NCBI GenBank assembly: GCA_020439745.1
Contig: JAGQSC010000015.1
Location: 186,001 to 250,000 of the forward strand
Reading direction: 5' to 3'
DNA from: Acidobacteriota bacterium
GTDB lineage: Bacteria; Acidobacteriota; Holophagae; Acanthopleuribacterales; Acanthopleuribacteraceae
DNA length: 64,000 nt
The translations under genes and the position numbers were made by a program. This document shows, one piece after another, positions 56,483 to 64,000 of the stretch. Each line of letters opens with the position of its first letter. Position 1 is the stretch's first letter. Below the pieces are notes generated by a model. That model was not told where the DNA came from. It saw only the letters and a list, made by a program, of their open reading frames with translations, and made no database searches.

Positions 56483-57529
56483 ATGTCTCGATCACTCACC
56501 CTCATTTTTGGCGTCATCTCCATACAAGCGCAAGTTGCATTCAACGATGCAGCCTTCGAAAGCTTCTGTATCTCCAACTACGATACCGACATGAATATGG
56601 AGATCAGCATGGCTGAAGCAGCTGCCGTGACCGGCGTGATGAATTGTTCCAACCTAGGAATTACCGATCTCACGGGTCTCGAAGCCTTCATCAACGTGGA
56701 GAACCTCAACTGCGCAGACAACCTGTTGACCTGGCTGCCGAGCTTGCCACCTCCACTGCTTACGCTGCGCTGCAACAACAATCCGCTTGAGTCCCTGCCC
56801 ACACTGCCCAGCTTGCTGGGAACACTCGTCGCCTACCAGTGTCAATTGACGTCGTTGCCCGCGATCCCTTCGAGTGTCTACGCGCTCATCGTTGCGAACA
56901 ACAGGATCACGGAGCTCCCACCTCTGCCATCCACAATGGACGTTCTCGACGTGTCGAACAACTGCTTAACCTCATTGCCCAGTGTACCCACAGGTGTATA
57001 TCAGTTGGGTTGCGGATACAACAAGTTAACCAGCCTTCCCCCTTTGCCCAATGCACTCGAGGTAATGAGTTGTAATCACAATTCACTGTCGAGTCTACCG
57101 GACCTGTCTGGCACGCAACTCGTGAGCCTGGAGGCATCCAGCAATTTACTCACCAGCCTGCCGGTCTTCCCTACAACCATTCAGTACGCCTACGCCTATG
57201 ACAACCGACTAATCACGATTCCCGACCTGACCGGCCTACCGGTCTTCACTGAACTTGCCTTAGCTCGTAACTTCATTGAAGACGTACCCGACTTGACGGG
57301 CTTAACAAGCCTTCAGATCCTGGACCTGAATAACAATTTCTTGGGGCCCGATGATTGCCCCAACATTGCGGCCGCCATTGCGTTACCCATGACTGTGTAT
57401 TACATGCAGCAAGGCCAGTTCGGCGCCTATTTCAGCGAGTTACCCCTATGGCCCGATTCGGAGTCCATCCAATTCTGGATCCCCCGCATCACCTCCAACG
57501 CTTATCTTTCGTTCCTTGACTGCCCGTAG
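56483..57529 (+). CDS. Exported leucine-rich-repeat protein
   Basis: 348 residues from the ATG after agaggatgccct; longer upstream options lack a ribosome binding site. The signal peptide is SLTLIFGVISIQAQ. An EF-hand-like segment (NYDTDMNMEISMAEAAAVTG) leads into about eight LRR units of ~20 residues (LTSLPAIPSSVYALIVANNR, LTSLPSVPTGVYQLGCGYNK). The last part includes LQILDLNNNFLGPDDCPNIA. The C-terminus carries the shared W-x5-[IV] motif (ELPLWPDSESIQFWIPRI). LRRs usually bind protein ligands. It lies 275 bases from the divergent kinase. Confidence 0.85.
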   Translation: MSRSLTLIFGVISIQAQVAFNDAAFESFCISNYDTDMNMEISMAEAAAVTGVMNCSNLGITDLTGLEAFINVENLNCADNLLTWLPSLPPPLLTLRCNNNPLESLPTLPSLLGTLVAYQCQLTSLPAIPSSVYALIVANNRITELPPLPSTMDVLDVSNNCLTSLPSVPTGVYQLGCGYNKLTSLPPLPNALEVMSCNHNSLSSLPDLSGTQLVSLEASSNLLTSLPVFPTTIQYAYAYDNRLITIPDLTGLPVFTELALARNFIEDVPDLTGLTSLQILDLNNNFLGPDDCPNIAAAIALPMTVYYMQQGQFGAYFSELPLWPDSESIQFWIPRITSNAYLSFLDCP

Positions 57530-57574
57530 GATCCGTCACATCAGGCGGTTTGGTATCTTCATGGGGACTCGCTT

Positions 57575-57583
57575 TGTTATGAT
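57575..57583 (+). promoter_or_regulatory. Extended -10 promoter, possible leaderless start
   Basis: tgtTATGAT is an extended -10 (TGn plus a hexamer with one mismatch). The start site would lie at about 57590, exactly the ATG of the next gene, and no ribosome binding site is seen. A leaderless mRNA is possible. Confidence 0.35.
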
Positions 57584-57589
57584 GCGGTG

Positions 57590-58399
57590 ATGTTCCCTGC
57601 CCCATCTTTACTTTTTGCATTGATCATCAACCATCCCCAAGACGGGTTGCAACTGCGGATGGATCAGGACCTTGCGGACGGGAAGCCGATTGTGATTCAC
57701 GTGACCGTGGCTTTATGTGACAACGTCAACCAAGGCATCATCCCGGTCCCATCGCATCTGGGTCATGGTCAGGACCCCAAGTCGAATCTCTATTGGGGTG
57801 CGCTATACGGCGTACGCACGCATCTCAGTCGCACCGCTGGATGGCAGAGACTGCAAGTGGCACAGCCCGGCGGTCCCATCCTTGAACGATGTCTTTTCTT
57901 CCAGACACTGGCCCGAGGGGACAAGGCCGTACCGGTCACCATCGTGGCTGACGCATGGGATGGGGCACACATCAAAGATGCCATCACGCGTTATCTCGAG
58001 CACTGTGCCGGAGCGGTACCTGAATCGATTGAGGTTGCGTCGAAGCACCTCAGCTTGGAAGCGGGCGGTGCATCCCACGTGCTGGCCTACATCGGTCACA
58101 ACGGTTTGATGGAGTTTGACGTGTCATCCCAGCCGTCAAAGGACAACCTAGCTCGCGGAGCGATCGCTTTGGCCTGTATGAGCCGTCTCTATTTCGAGGA
58201 ACTGATACCGGCCAGCCATACGCTGTTGTTGACCAATGGCCTCATGGCCCCTGAAGCTTACACGCTGGATGCCGCCATCCGTGCCTGTGTACAGGGTGCC
58301 GAAAGCGAGCAGATTGTACTGGCAGCCGCCACGGCCTACCACAAATACCAAAAATGCGGCATGACTGCGGCCAAGAACCTGTTCGTGAAACCTAAATAA
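57590..58399 (+). CDS. Conserved-looking protein of unknown function
   Basis: 269 residues from the ATG; a GTG directly precedes it in frame and could also be the start. There is no signal peptide. The front part has NQGIIPVPSHLGHGQDPKSN followed by LYWGALYGVRTHLSRTAGWQ. The middle has VTIVADAWDGAHIKDAITRY and SHVLAYIGHNGLMEF. The end has KYQKCGMTAAKNLFVKP. This pattern resembles a family of unknown proteins in diverse bacteria, by memory only. Candidate histidines and aspartates are present but no known catalytic motif was recognised. It is followed by a terminator-like hairpin. Confidence 0.62.
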   Translation: MFPAPSLLFALIINHPQDGLQLRMDQDLADGKPIVIHVTVALCDNVNQGIIPVPSHLGHGQDPKSNLYWGALYGVRTHLSRTAGWQRLQVAQPGGPILERCLFFQTLARGDKAVPVTIVADAWDGAHIKDAITRYLEHCAGAVPESIEVASKHLSLEAGGASHVLAYIGHNGLMEFDVSSQPSKDNLARGAIALACMSRLYFEELIPASHTLLLTNGLMAPEAYTLDAAIRACVQGAESEQIVLAAATAYHKYQKCGMTAAKNLFVKPK

Positions 58400-58486
58400 T
58401 TTCGCCGCGTTTAGAACACGGAACGAGCTGGCATTGACCTTGCCCTAAAGGGGTGATGTGGGGCGAAGGCGGCTTCCAATCGGTTC

Positions 58487-58514
58487 GGTCTCACATCTGG
58501 GAGACCTCTTTTCT
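58487..58514 (+). terminator. Possible terminator of the 57590-58399 gene
   Basis: ggtctc (58487-58492) pairs with gagacc (58501-58506) around an 8-base loop, followed by tcttttct. The stem is short (6 bp), so efficiency may be modest. It lies 88 bases past the stop codon and 30 bases before the FG-GAP gene. Confidence 0.45.
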
Positions 58515-58543
58515 CCCCAACCAGTGACAAGGAGACTACGGCA

Positions 58544-59719
58544 ATGCATTCTGTGTTTTTCTTCTGCTCCATGATGACCTTGGCGCAGCATATGGATATA
58601 TGGCTCTCCCAACCCTTCAATCCCAACAACTTTTTCCGGGAAGAGAACGGTATTTACACAGACAGTGGACAGGCGCTGGGAGATTCCTCGTCTTGGTCCA
58701 TCGGCGTGGGCGATGTGAACGGAGACGGCAGTTTGGATGTGGCGGTCGCCAACGATGGTGCCTGTTACGTGCACACCAACGACGGTACGGGCGTGTTTAC
58801 CAGAACATCTATATTCGGAGCCGGATTACCCGTCGGCCATTCCATTTCACTGGTCGATATGAACCTCGACGGAAACCTGGACATAGTCATGGCCACGCTC
58901 GTAAGCACGTTTAGCGGAGACAACCAGATCTTCATCAACGACGGCAGCGGTATCTTCACCACACCTACCGCCCTATTCGGGATGGCGAACACGCGATCCA
59001 TTGCCGTGGCCGACCTGAATGGCGATGACTACCCAGACGTGTTCGAAGCCAACCAAGGCGGCGAGCCCAATCGTGTCTGGTTCAACGACCAAACCGGCGT
59101 AGTCACAGACAGTAGCCAAATGCTTGGCACATCGTCCAGCTTTTCGGTGGCACTTGGCGACCTGGATGGCAACGGCAGCCTGGACGCCGTAGTGGCCAAT
59201 GATGGTCAACCCAATGTTGTTTGGTGGAACGATGGCTCGGGTCAGTTCACCTCCAGCCTAGCCCTGGGCGGCAGCGACAACTCAACCGCCGTTGCCTTGG
59301 GCGACCTGAATGGAGACACCTTCCCAGATGTCGTGTTCGGCCAGGACGGCGCCATTTCCGGAGCACCTTTGCTGGTCTACTGGAATGATGGCGTGGGAAA
59401 CCTGACGCTCTCATCTCAGGCCTTCCCCAGCCCGCGCACGCTTTCCGTTCATTTGGTTGATTTGAATCGCGATGGTCGCAAAGACATGGTTCTGGGGAAC
59501 ATCGGCGCTGACCACATCTGGCTCAACCAGGGCGGGAGTATGTTTCAGTTAACCGCCAACACCCTCAGCAGCGATTATTCATCCAGTGTATTTGGCGGTT
59601 TCTTCCGCACCACGAGATCTGAAGCCCAGGCACAATGGGCACAGAACTGGACCATCATCGACTTGTTACAATTCGACCGTCAACTCAAGGCCCTGGATGA
59701 ACCCACCCGCGGCCGCTAG
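58544..59719 (+). CDS. Exported FG-GAP/VCBS repeat protein
   Basis: 391 residues with a strong aaggag upstream of the ATG. The start MHSVFFFCSMMTLAQ is a short signal peptide. About six calcium-binding-type motifs recur at ~50-residue spacing: DVNGDGSLD, DMNLDGNLD, DLNGDDYPD, DLDGNGSLD, DLNGDTFPD and DLNRDGRKD. Each is preceded by VALGDL-like strands, as in a seven-bladed integrin-type propeller. The C-terminus has WAQNWTIIDLLQF, which fits the motif shared with the LRR and 60113 proteins. A surface adhesion or binding role is inferred. Confidence 0.87.
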   Translation: MHSVFFFCSMMTLAQHMDIWLSQPFNPNNFFREENGIYTDSGQALGDSSSWSIGVGDVNGDGSLDVAVANDGACYVHTNDGTGVFTRTSIFGAGLPVGHSISLVDMNLDGNLDIVMATLVSTFSGDNQIFINDGSGIFTTPTALFGMANTRSIAVADLNGDDYPDVFEANQGGEPNRVWFNDQTGVVTDSSQMLGTSSSFSVALGDLDGNGSLDAVVANDGQPNVVWWNDGSGQFTSSLALGGSDNSTAVALGDLNGDTFPDVVFGQDGAISGAPLLVYWNDGVGNLTLSSQAFPSPRTLSVHLVDLNRDGRKDMVLGNIGADHIWLNQGGSMFQLTANTLSSDYSSSVFGGFFRTTRSEAQAQWAQNWTIIDLLQFDRQLKALDEPTRGR

Positions 59720-59760
59720 GGAACATACACGAGCGATGAACACGCAGTCGATCCTGACCT

Positions 59761-59791
59761 GGCCCATTTGGTCCCTCGCGGGTCCTGGGCC
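59761..59791 (+). promoter_or_regulatory. Hairpin after the FG-GAP gene
   Basis: ggccca (59761-59766) pairs with tgggcc (59786-59791), and an inner ccc-tcgc-ggg stem is nested. No T-run follows. It overlaps the upstream end of the small membrane protein frame, which makes an early start of that frame less likely. Confidence 0.35.
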
Positions 59792-60022
59792 AAGGGTTGC
59801 CTGACGGCGAATCTGCCGATCTTTGTGTTCCCGCTCCTGATAAATCTGATTTCGCACGCCATGTTCTGGTTCATCGTTGTGGCAGCTATCTCCGTCGGTT
59901 TTTCCTGTTGGCGCTATTGGAATAAACGGGAAACCGCCTCCCTACAAGGCGCGCTTATTGGCGGCGCGCTGTTTGCACTGTTGTATGGCGCGTGTACAGG
60001 CGTCCTCTCCCAGGTAGTGTAG
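59768..60022 (+). CDS. Small membrane protein of unknown function
   Basis: Up to 84 residues from a TTG; GTG at 59825 or ATG at 59861 would give 65 or 53 residues. No start has a good ribosome binding site. Two hydrophobic helices are clear: about 18-47 (FVFPLLINLISHAMFWFIVV onward to AAISVGFSCW) and 59-78 (LQGALIGGALFALLYGACTG), joined by the basic loop RYWNKRE. It may be a real small protein of the envelope, but the evidence is only the hydrophobic pattern. The family is not recognised. Confidence 0.4.
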   Translation: MVPRGSWAKGCLTANLPIFVFPLLINLISHAMFWFIVVAAISVGFSCWRYWNKRETASLQGALIGGALFALLYGACTGVLSQVV

Positions 60023-60112
60023 GTGGATTGAATCCATTCGAATGAGTCCGTACAAACTCTGCGTTTTTTCTGAAATTCAAGTAAAATGCTACTGCTGATA
60101 GAGGGAGGTACC

Positions 60113-61552
60113 ATGCGACTGACACTGCTTGCGCTCGTGCTTGTCAGCGGAATTGCTCAAGCCAACGTCAACATCCAATCAAATCAAATGGTTGGGCGTA
60201 ACGGGTTCTTGTGCGAGCAAGCTGGATTGGTTCATTTCACAGTCACTGATAATGATTTTGACGGCGCAACTGCAGCTCAACCGATTTATATCCGACTTCG
60301 GTTACTTGAGGGACTTTCACTTTCAAATACTCTGGTTGATCTCGATTTGGCGGGTCATGTGCACGAGCCGATCTATTTGGCCGTTGCCATTGCTGATTCT
60401 GTCGACCCTTCGTCGGTTCAACTTACGATTGCGCCAGATGCGCTTGCCATTATCCGCTGGCGAGCAGGTGAGGATCAAATCTGGCTTCGACTGAATCAAT
60501 CATCTTCAAGCTGGATAGAAGTCGACGGCATCGCGCAAGCACCTAGTAGGGTCTTGCGTGTCACTTGGGTAATCGGGATTACCGGGCGCATCACGCACAT
60601 GTCCAACGAAAGTCGCTATTCGGTCGGCTTGGCCAATAGACCCGCGAATGCGCGGATTGGTTCTTCCTCCACAGTGGACAATCTGTTCGTATCGACGTTG
60701 TTATGTCTAGACACTACGCAACACACCATTCATCCTGATCCGACTGAATTACCTATCAGGACGTTTGAACTCCATTCGTACAATTCCGCCTTGGGCGTCA
60801 CATCAGCCACCAACACCGATGACATCATTCCTGGCGGTCAGACTCCCGCAAATTTCGGAGGCGATTACAGGAACATCCTGATCGAGGATGGATCGGCACA
60901 GGTTGAACTAACGCCAAATGCGCCTGGATTGGGTTTCACCTGTCACAATGCTTTCCCACTGAACAACCGTCTGCGTGGAAACATTTCCTTTCGTTACATT
61001 GCTTCCTGGCCATGGTTCGAGGGTTCAGAGGTAATACTGGAACGACCGAACGGTGTCAGTTATGGATTCCCTACCACTACGCCCTTTGTTGACAACAACG
61101 GTAGGCAAGGACACTACGTGGCGGGGAGTTTTCTGAAAGGGGGTCCATTGTCAGAGTCCACCAGCATCGCATTGGCCTACGATGACGAAGGGTACTCGAC
61201 AACGACTTCCGGCATTCGAATTGCCCACAAGATCCATGTTTTGCAAGCTTTTGGCAGCGCACCTCAGGCGGACTTCATCGGCGAAGTCGAGTCACTTATC
61301 GTGGGTGAGGACTGTGAACCCACAGGAGACGTGATATTAACTGTAACGATCCAAGCCGCTGATAACACGACTAAAGAAATTAGCGCCGGACCCTACACCG
61401 GATCTGATCAAAGTTGCGGACTATGTCAGACAACCACCGCATCGGGTTCCGTTGTTGTGGGTCGCTTTGCCACGTACTTTGAAAGTGAGCTACCACTCTG
61501 GCCAAGTCCACACCCTGTCTCACATTTTGTACAGCGGGTGAACCAACTATGA
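60113..61552 (+). CDS. Exported protein, first of three tandem paralogues
   Basis: 479 residues from the ATG after gagggaggtacc, a strong ribosome binding site. The signal peptide MRLTLLALVLVSGIAQA has an A-x-A end. The N-half (25-190) has the family core IIRWRAGEDQIWLRLNQSSS with SSWIEVDGIAQAP and VTWVIGITG. The C-half is beta-rich (LERPNGVSYGFPTTTPFV) and ends with the shared C-terminal motif (ELPLWPSPHPVSHFVQRV). Its stop overlaps the next paralogue's ATG (ATGA). A -10 like TAAAAT is at 60082-60087. The family is not one I recognise. Confidence 0.78.
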   Translation: MRLTLLALVLVSGIAQANVNIQSNQMVGRNGFLCEQAGLVHFTVTDNDFDGATAAQPIYIRLRLLEGLSLSNTLVDLDLAGHVHEPIYLAVAIADSVDPSSVQLTIAPDALAIIRWRAGEDQIWLRLNQSSSSWIEVDGIAQAPSRVLRVTWVIGITGRITHMSNESRYSVGLANRPANARIGSSSTVDNLFVSTLLCLDTTQHTIHPDPTELPIRTFELHSYNSALGVTSATNTDDIIPGGQTPANFGGDYRNILIEDGSAQVELTPNAPGLGFTCHNAFPLNNRLRGNISFRYIASWPWFEGSEVILERPNGVSYGFPTTTPFVDNNGRQGHYVAGSFLKGGPLSESTSIALAYDDEGYSTTTSGIRIAHKIHVLQAFGSAPQADFIGEVESLIVGEDCEPTGDVILTVTIQAADNTTKEISAGPYTGSDQSCGLCQTTTASGSVVVGRFATYFESELPLWPSPHPVSHFVQRVNQL

Positions 61553-62955
61553 AGCCGTATGCTTTAATCGCTCTACTCGCCATTCCAGCTATCGCGCAAG
61601 TCCATCTCAGGACGAACATACAAGATATTGCGTTCAACGGTGAATGCGAGGAGGCCGGAGCCGTAACATTCAGTGTTCAAAGTGATGAGTTTCCTTACGC
61701 CTCGCCCTCAAATCCGCTCTTCATCCGATTGGTGCTCTCCAATCAGGTGAAGCTCAGCCAAACTTTGGTGAACCTCGATGGGCCGGGAACATTCAACTTA
61801 CCAATTCAGATAGCAATGAGGCTGGACGGCATATCGAATTCAGCTACCATCCAAGCTCCGGCGGATACAGTCTCAATCGTTCGCTGGATAAGAGGAGAAC
61901 GCGCCATATGGATTCGGATCCAGCGTTCTTCGTCGTCTTGGCTGATCGATGGCGGCGTTCCCATCGGTCCTGGTCCGGAGCGATTCGTAGCTTTTACGGT
62001 TGGCGTGACAGCCAGAAACTCCTGGGCCCGCAATGTCCCTGAATTCCCCGAATATGCGAATCTACCAGCTAACAATCGGCCCGGCTCCGCTGTGTCCGGT
62101 GAAGAAGCCTCCGTGTCGACGCTGATTAACGTGGATCTGAGTGAGTCGGACCTGGTGCCCTGGCCATCGAGAAAAGCTGAGCTTTTTGTCCAACCTGAAT
62201 TGGTGAAAGCGGTATTCTCGGATGTGATTACCATGAGCGATCCAAACGAGATTGCATCAACTCAGGAAATGGCGATGTTCGACAACTGCACCACCAACGG
62301 TAGAGTAACCAATCTATGCGCATTCCCTGGAGGACCCGGAATAGATGTGACATACTCGCCCAACAGTGAACTATGCAAACCTGCAACCGGTGAATTGGTT
62401 TACCTTGAGACTGAAATCACCTTGTCGTTTCCCTCGTCTTGCTGGTACCGGAGTGCCCAACTGATGCTGGAAATAGATCCTGGCAGCGCATACGGATTTG
62501 AAACAGAGAGCTTAATCAGTGACCCAACACCAACGGACCTGTTTGAATGGTGGGGCAACGATCCCTTTGCAATGACACGTGAGATTTATCCCGTTCCAGG
62601 CGTTTCAGTGCTTGGTTCACCCTCGCTTGACGCCTATGCGCCTTTAGATGCGCCATTCATCACGACATCGCATGGTGATCGACTGTCAAAACAACTCATT
62701 ATTGAATACGACCGATTCACATGGTCACCAAGTCTGCAAATCCAGTTTCGTCTGGCTCAAAGCTACTTAGCGCTTCCTTCGGCTGCTGAAATACACGTGG
62801 CGTATGGCCATTCCTCCAACAGTGTCAGTGACTGGATTGGTGAAACTCCGTTTTCACATGCTCAAGACGGAGCGCCGCCCATCATGATTCAGGCAACAGA
62901 GCAAACCATCACAACGGGTTCTTGGATTCCTTGCTCAGGAGGTGGCAAGCAATGA
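61549..62955 (+). CDS. Exported protein, second of three tandem paralogues
   Basis: 468 residues. Start ATG overlaps the previous stop. The signal peptide is MKPYALIALLAIPAIAQ. The core is SIVRWIRGERAIWIRIQRSS, with SSWLIDGGVPIG and FTVGVTA, aligned with the first paralogue. The C-half has SELCKPATGELVYLETEITL and FPSSCWYRSAQLMLEIDPGS with GSAYGFETESLISDP, comparable to GVSYGFPTTTP in the first. Several cysteines (e.g. CTTNGRVTNLC) may form disulfides. It ends differently from the first (SWIPCSGGGKQ). It overlaps the third paralogue by 4 bases. Confidence 0.76.
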   Translation: MKPYALIALLAIPAIAQVHLRTNIQDIAFNGECEEAGAVTFSVQSDEFPYASPSNPLFIRLVLSNQVKLSQTLVNLDGPGTFNLPIQIAMRLDGISNSATIQAPADTVSIVRWIRGERAIWIRIQRSSSSWLIDGGVPIGPGPERFVAFTVGVTARNSWARNVPEFPEYANLPANNRPGSAVSGEEASVSTLINVDLSESDLVPWPSRKAELFVQPELVKAVFSDVITMSDPNEIASTQEMAMFDNCTTNGRVTNLCAFPGGPGIDVTYSPNSELCKPATGELVYLETEITLSFPSSCWYRSAQLMLEIDPGSAYGFETESLISDPTPTDLFEWWGNDPFAMTREIYPVPGVSVLGSPSLDAYAPLDAPFITTSHGDRLSKQLIIEYDRFTWSPSLQIQFRLAQSYLALPSAAEIHVAYGHSSNSVSDWIGETPFSHAQDGAPPIMIQATEQTITTGSWIPCSGGGKQ

Positions 62956-63695
62956 ATTTCATCCTCATGGCAGCAGTTTTCTTGGTTTCCGATTGGTTTT
63001 CAAACAAAAAGCCTTTACCCGCAAACGCAACCTACGCTGAGCTTGGTGCCGTTCGTCTTCTGATAGATCAGAATTCCTTTGGAATAGTTGGGAATGACGT
63101 TGTATTTGACGTTCGGCTGAAATTCACCGATGGCGCGATACTCAGCGAAACCTTTGTCGACATTGAGGGTAGCCCCCTGGGCCATCAACCGATCCATTTG
63201 GCAGTATTCACATCATCCGCAACGGATTGCCTGGTCACGGCACCATTCGATGCGGTTTCGATCGTGAGGTGGCGAGCTGGTGAGTCTGAAATCTGGGTGC
63301 GAATATCGCAGCCTTCTTCTGACTGGGTGGAGGTTTCAGGCGTCAGCAGTCCTCCAACAATTGTCTGCAATGTTTCTTGGTCTATCGGCCTGGGAGAGCC
63401 AGTAAACACCGGATTTCTGCTCCCAAAGTTCCTTCAATCCTTGTCCAATTTGTCGGGCAACTCAAGAAACGGAATAGATCCTATTGCATTGCCAATCCAG
63501 GTAAATACAATTGGATTGCCTGAAAGTGCCCGTATCGAATTGGCGACTACATGGATGATCAATTCTCAAGGCGTCACTACCGCAGCTTCAACTGCGGGCA
63601 TCGTACTTGGTGACCAGATTCACATGGGCGCAAGTAAATCCAGTTGCATGAATGCTGGGCTACTGCTCGGAGTCATCGATTCAAGTTTCGAATGA
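62952..63695 (+). CDS. Exported protein, third paralogue, shortened
   Basis: 247 residues from the ATG that overlaps the previous stop, with aggaggtggcaagca upstream. The hydrophobic start MNFILMAAVFLVSDWF is a signal peptide or anchor. The core SIVRWRAGESEIWVRISQPS with SSDWVEVSGVSSPPT and VSWSIGLG matches the others well. A later block GVTTAASTAGIVLGDQ aligns with GVTSATNTDDIIPGGQ of the first. The protein stops at about the middle of the others, so it is truncated or a natural short form; no remaining second half was seen downstream. Confidence 0.72.
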   Translation: MNFILMAAVFLVSDWFSNKKPLPANATYAELGAVRLLIDQNSFGIVGNDVVFDVRLKFTDGAILSETFVDIEGSPLGHQPIHLAVFTSSATDCLVTAPFDAVSIVRWRAGESEIWVRISQPSSDWVEVSGVSSPPTIVCNVSWSIGLGEPVNTGFLLPKFLQSLSNLSGNSRNGIDPIALPIQVNTIGLPESARIELATTWMINSQGVTTAASTAGIVLGDQIHMGASKSSCMNAGLLLGVIDSSFE

Positions 63696-63867
63696 ATCCT
63701 TGCTGACAAGATTTTGAAAAAGCGGGAAGGTTCGATTTGAACGTCACACCTTTTACAGGGAATAAAAACTGGATCGCGCATCGTGTACAAAGATACGATT
63801 CAACGCAGAACGCAGCGCGTGATGCGCCTCGTCCCTTTACCAGAAATTGAATCACCAGGAGGCATGA

Positions 63868-64000
63868 ATGTATTGGATCTCGATGGCCTGGCTCTTACTA
63901 CCGGCACTGCAGGACCATTCGCACGAGTTGCATTTGAACGAGGGACAGAAGTGGACGGCCAATCAAGCCACCCACGACGGAATGATTCAGCTACTCGCGC
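63868..64000 (+). CDS. N-terminus of an exported protein (cut by window edge)
   Basis: An aggagg at 63857-63862 lies 5 bases before an ATG at 63868. The frame stays open to the edge: MYWISMAWLLLPALQ is a plausible signal peptide, then DHSHELHLNEGQKW and THDGMIQLL. A second overlapping ATG at 63864 gives a frame with poorer character. The His-rich start after the signal may bind metal. The 172-base gap before it shows only a weak hairpin. Too short to identify. Confidence 0.55.
   Translation, partial: MYWISMAWLLLPALQDHSHELHLNEGQKWTANQATHDGMIQLLA

Noticed and set aside
63696-63867. Frameshifted second half of the third paralogue
   Set aside because: I looked for the second-half blocks of the first two paralogues in all frames here and saw none.

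Overview
The window looks like chromosome from a diderm (Gram-negative) bacterium of moderate G+C content. The best guess is a member of the Acidobacteriota, perhaps near Holophagae/Acanthopleuribacter. That placement is inference: it rests on the rplKAJL-rpoBC block, a type IV pilus (T4P) gene set with roadblock and TPR partners, a cysteine-rich insertion in RpoB, and many secreted repeat proteins. No rRNA, tRNA, CRISPR array, insertion sequence or phage gene was seen.

Region 1 (1-11,000, + strand): the end of nusG, then rplK, rplA, rplJ, rplL, rpoB and rpoC, closed by a strong terminator. RpoB carries an extra ~60-residue segment with eight cysteines. Its first half copies the spacing of the zinc-binding domain at the N-terminus of RpoC. 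Region 2 (11,075-16,400): a pseudopilin gene, a four-gene operon for two ABC-2 exporters (- strand), tlyA, and a second paralogous pseudopilin gene with a candidate sigma-54 promoter.

Region 3 (16,460-36,000, - strand) is a large T4P locus. It reads pilM-N-O-P-Q, a surface lipoprotein gene, a TPR gene, a roadblock gene, accB, accC and aroK, then pilB-T-C-S-R. PilB has a tandem MshEN-type c-di-GMP-binding signature. The 354-bp region upstream of pilM holds a perfect CRP-type palindrome, a direct repeat and an AT-rich inverted repeat. Region 4 (36,300-42,450, mostly - strand): a PP2C phosphatase, a J-domain protein, an unknown 347-residue protein, a RodZ-like protein, a pyrimidine-nucleoside phosphorylase and a membrane-anchored TPR protein, with one small unknown gene on the + strand.

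Region 5 (42,580-50,822): an RND/MMPL-type membrane protein, a Bcp peroxiredoxin, a SWIM/SNF2 helicase, and a complete EF-P beta-lysylation set (epmB divergent from efp-epmA). EpmA has an extra N-terminal segment. Region 6 (50,885-64,000) is an accessory region rich in exported proteins: a beta-propeller, a TlpA-like thioredoxin, a delta-60 repeat protein, a leucine-rich-repeat protein, an FG-GAP repeat protein, and three translationally coupled paralogues of a family I do not recognise. An orphan GAF/PAS sensor kinase sits among them. Several of the exported proteins share a short C-terminal motif.

Together the window combines core transcription and translation, pilus assembly with envelope and fatty-acid precursor genes, and a surface-protein arsenal. 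Non-ATG starts (TTG, GTG) with good ribosome binding sites and 1-4-base gene overlaps are common.
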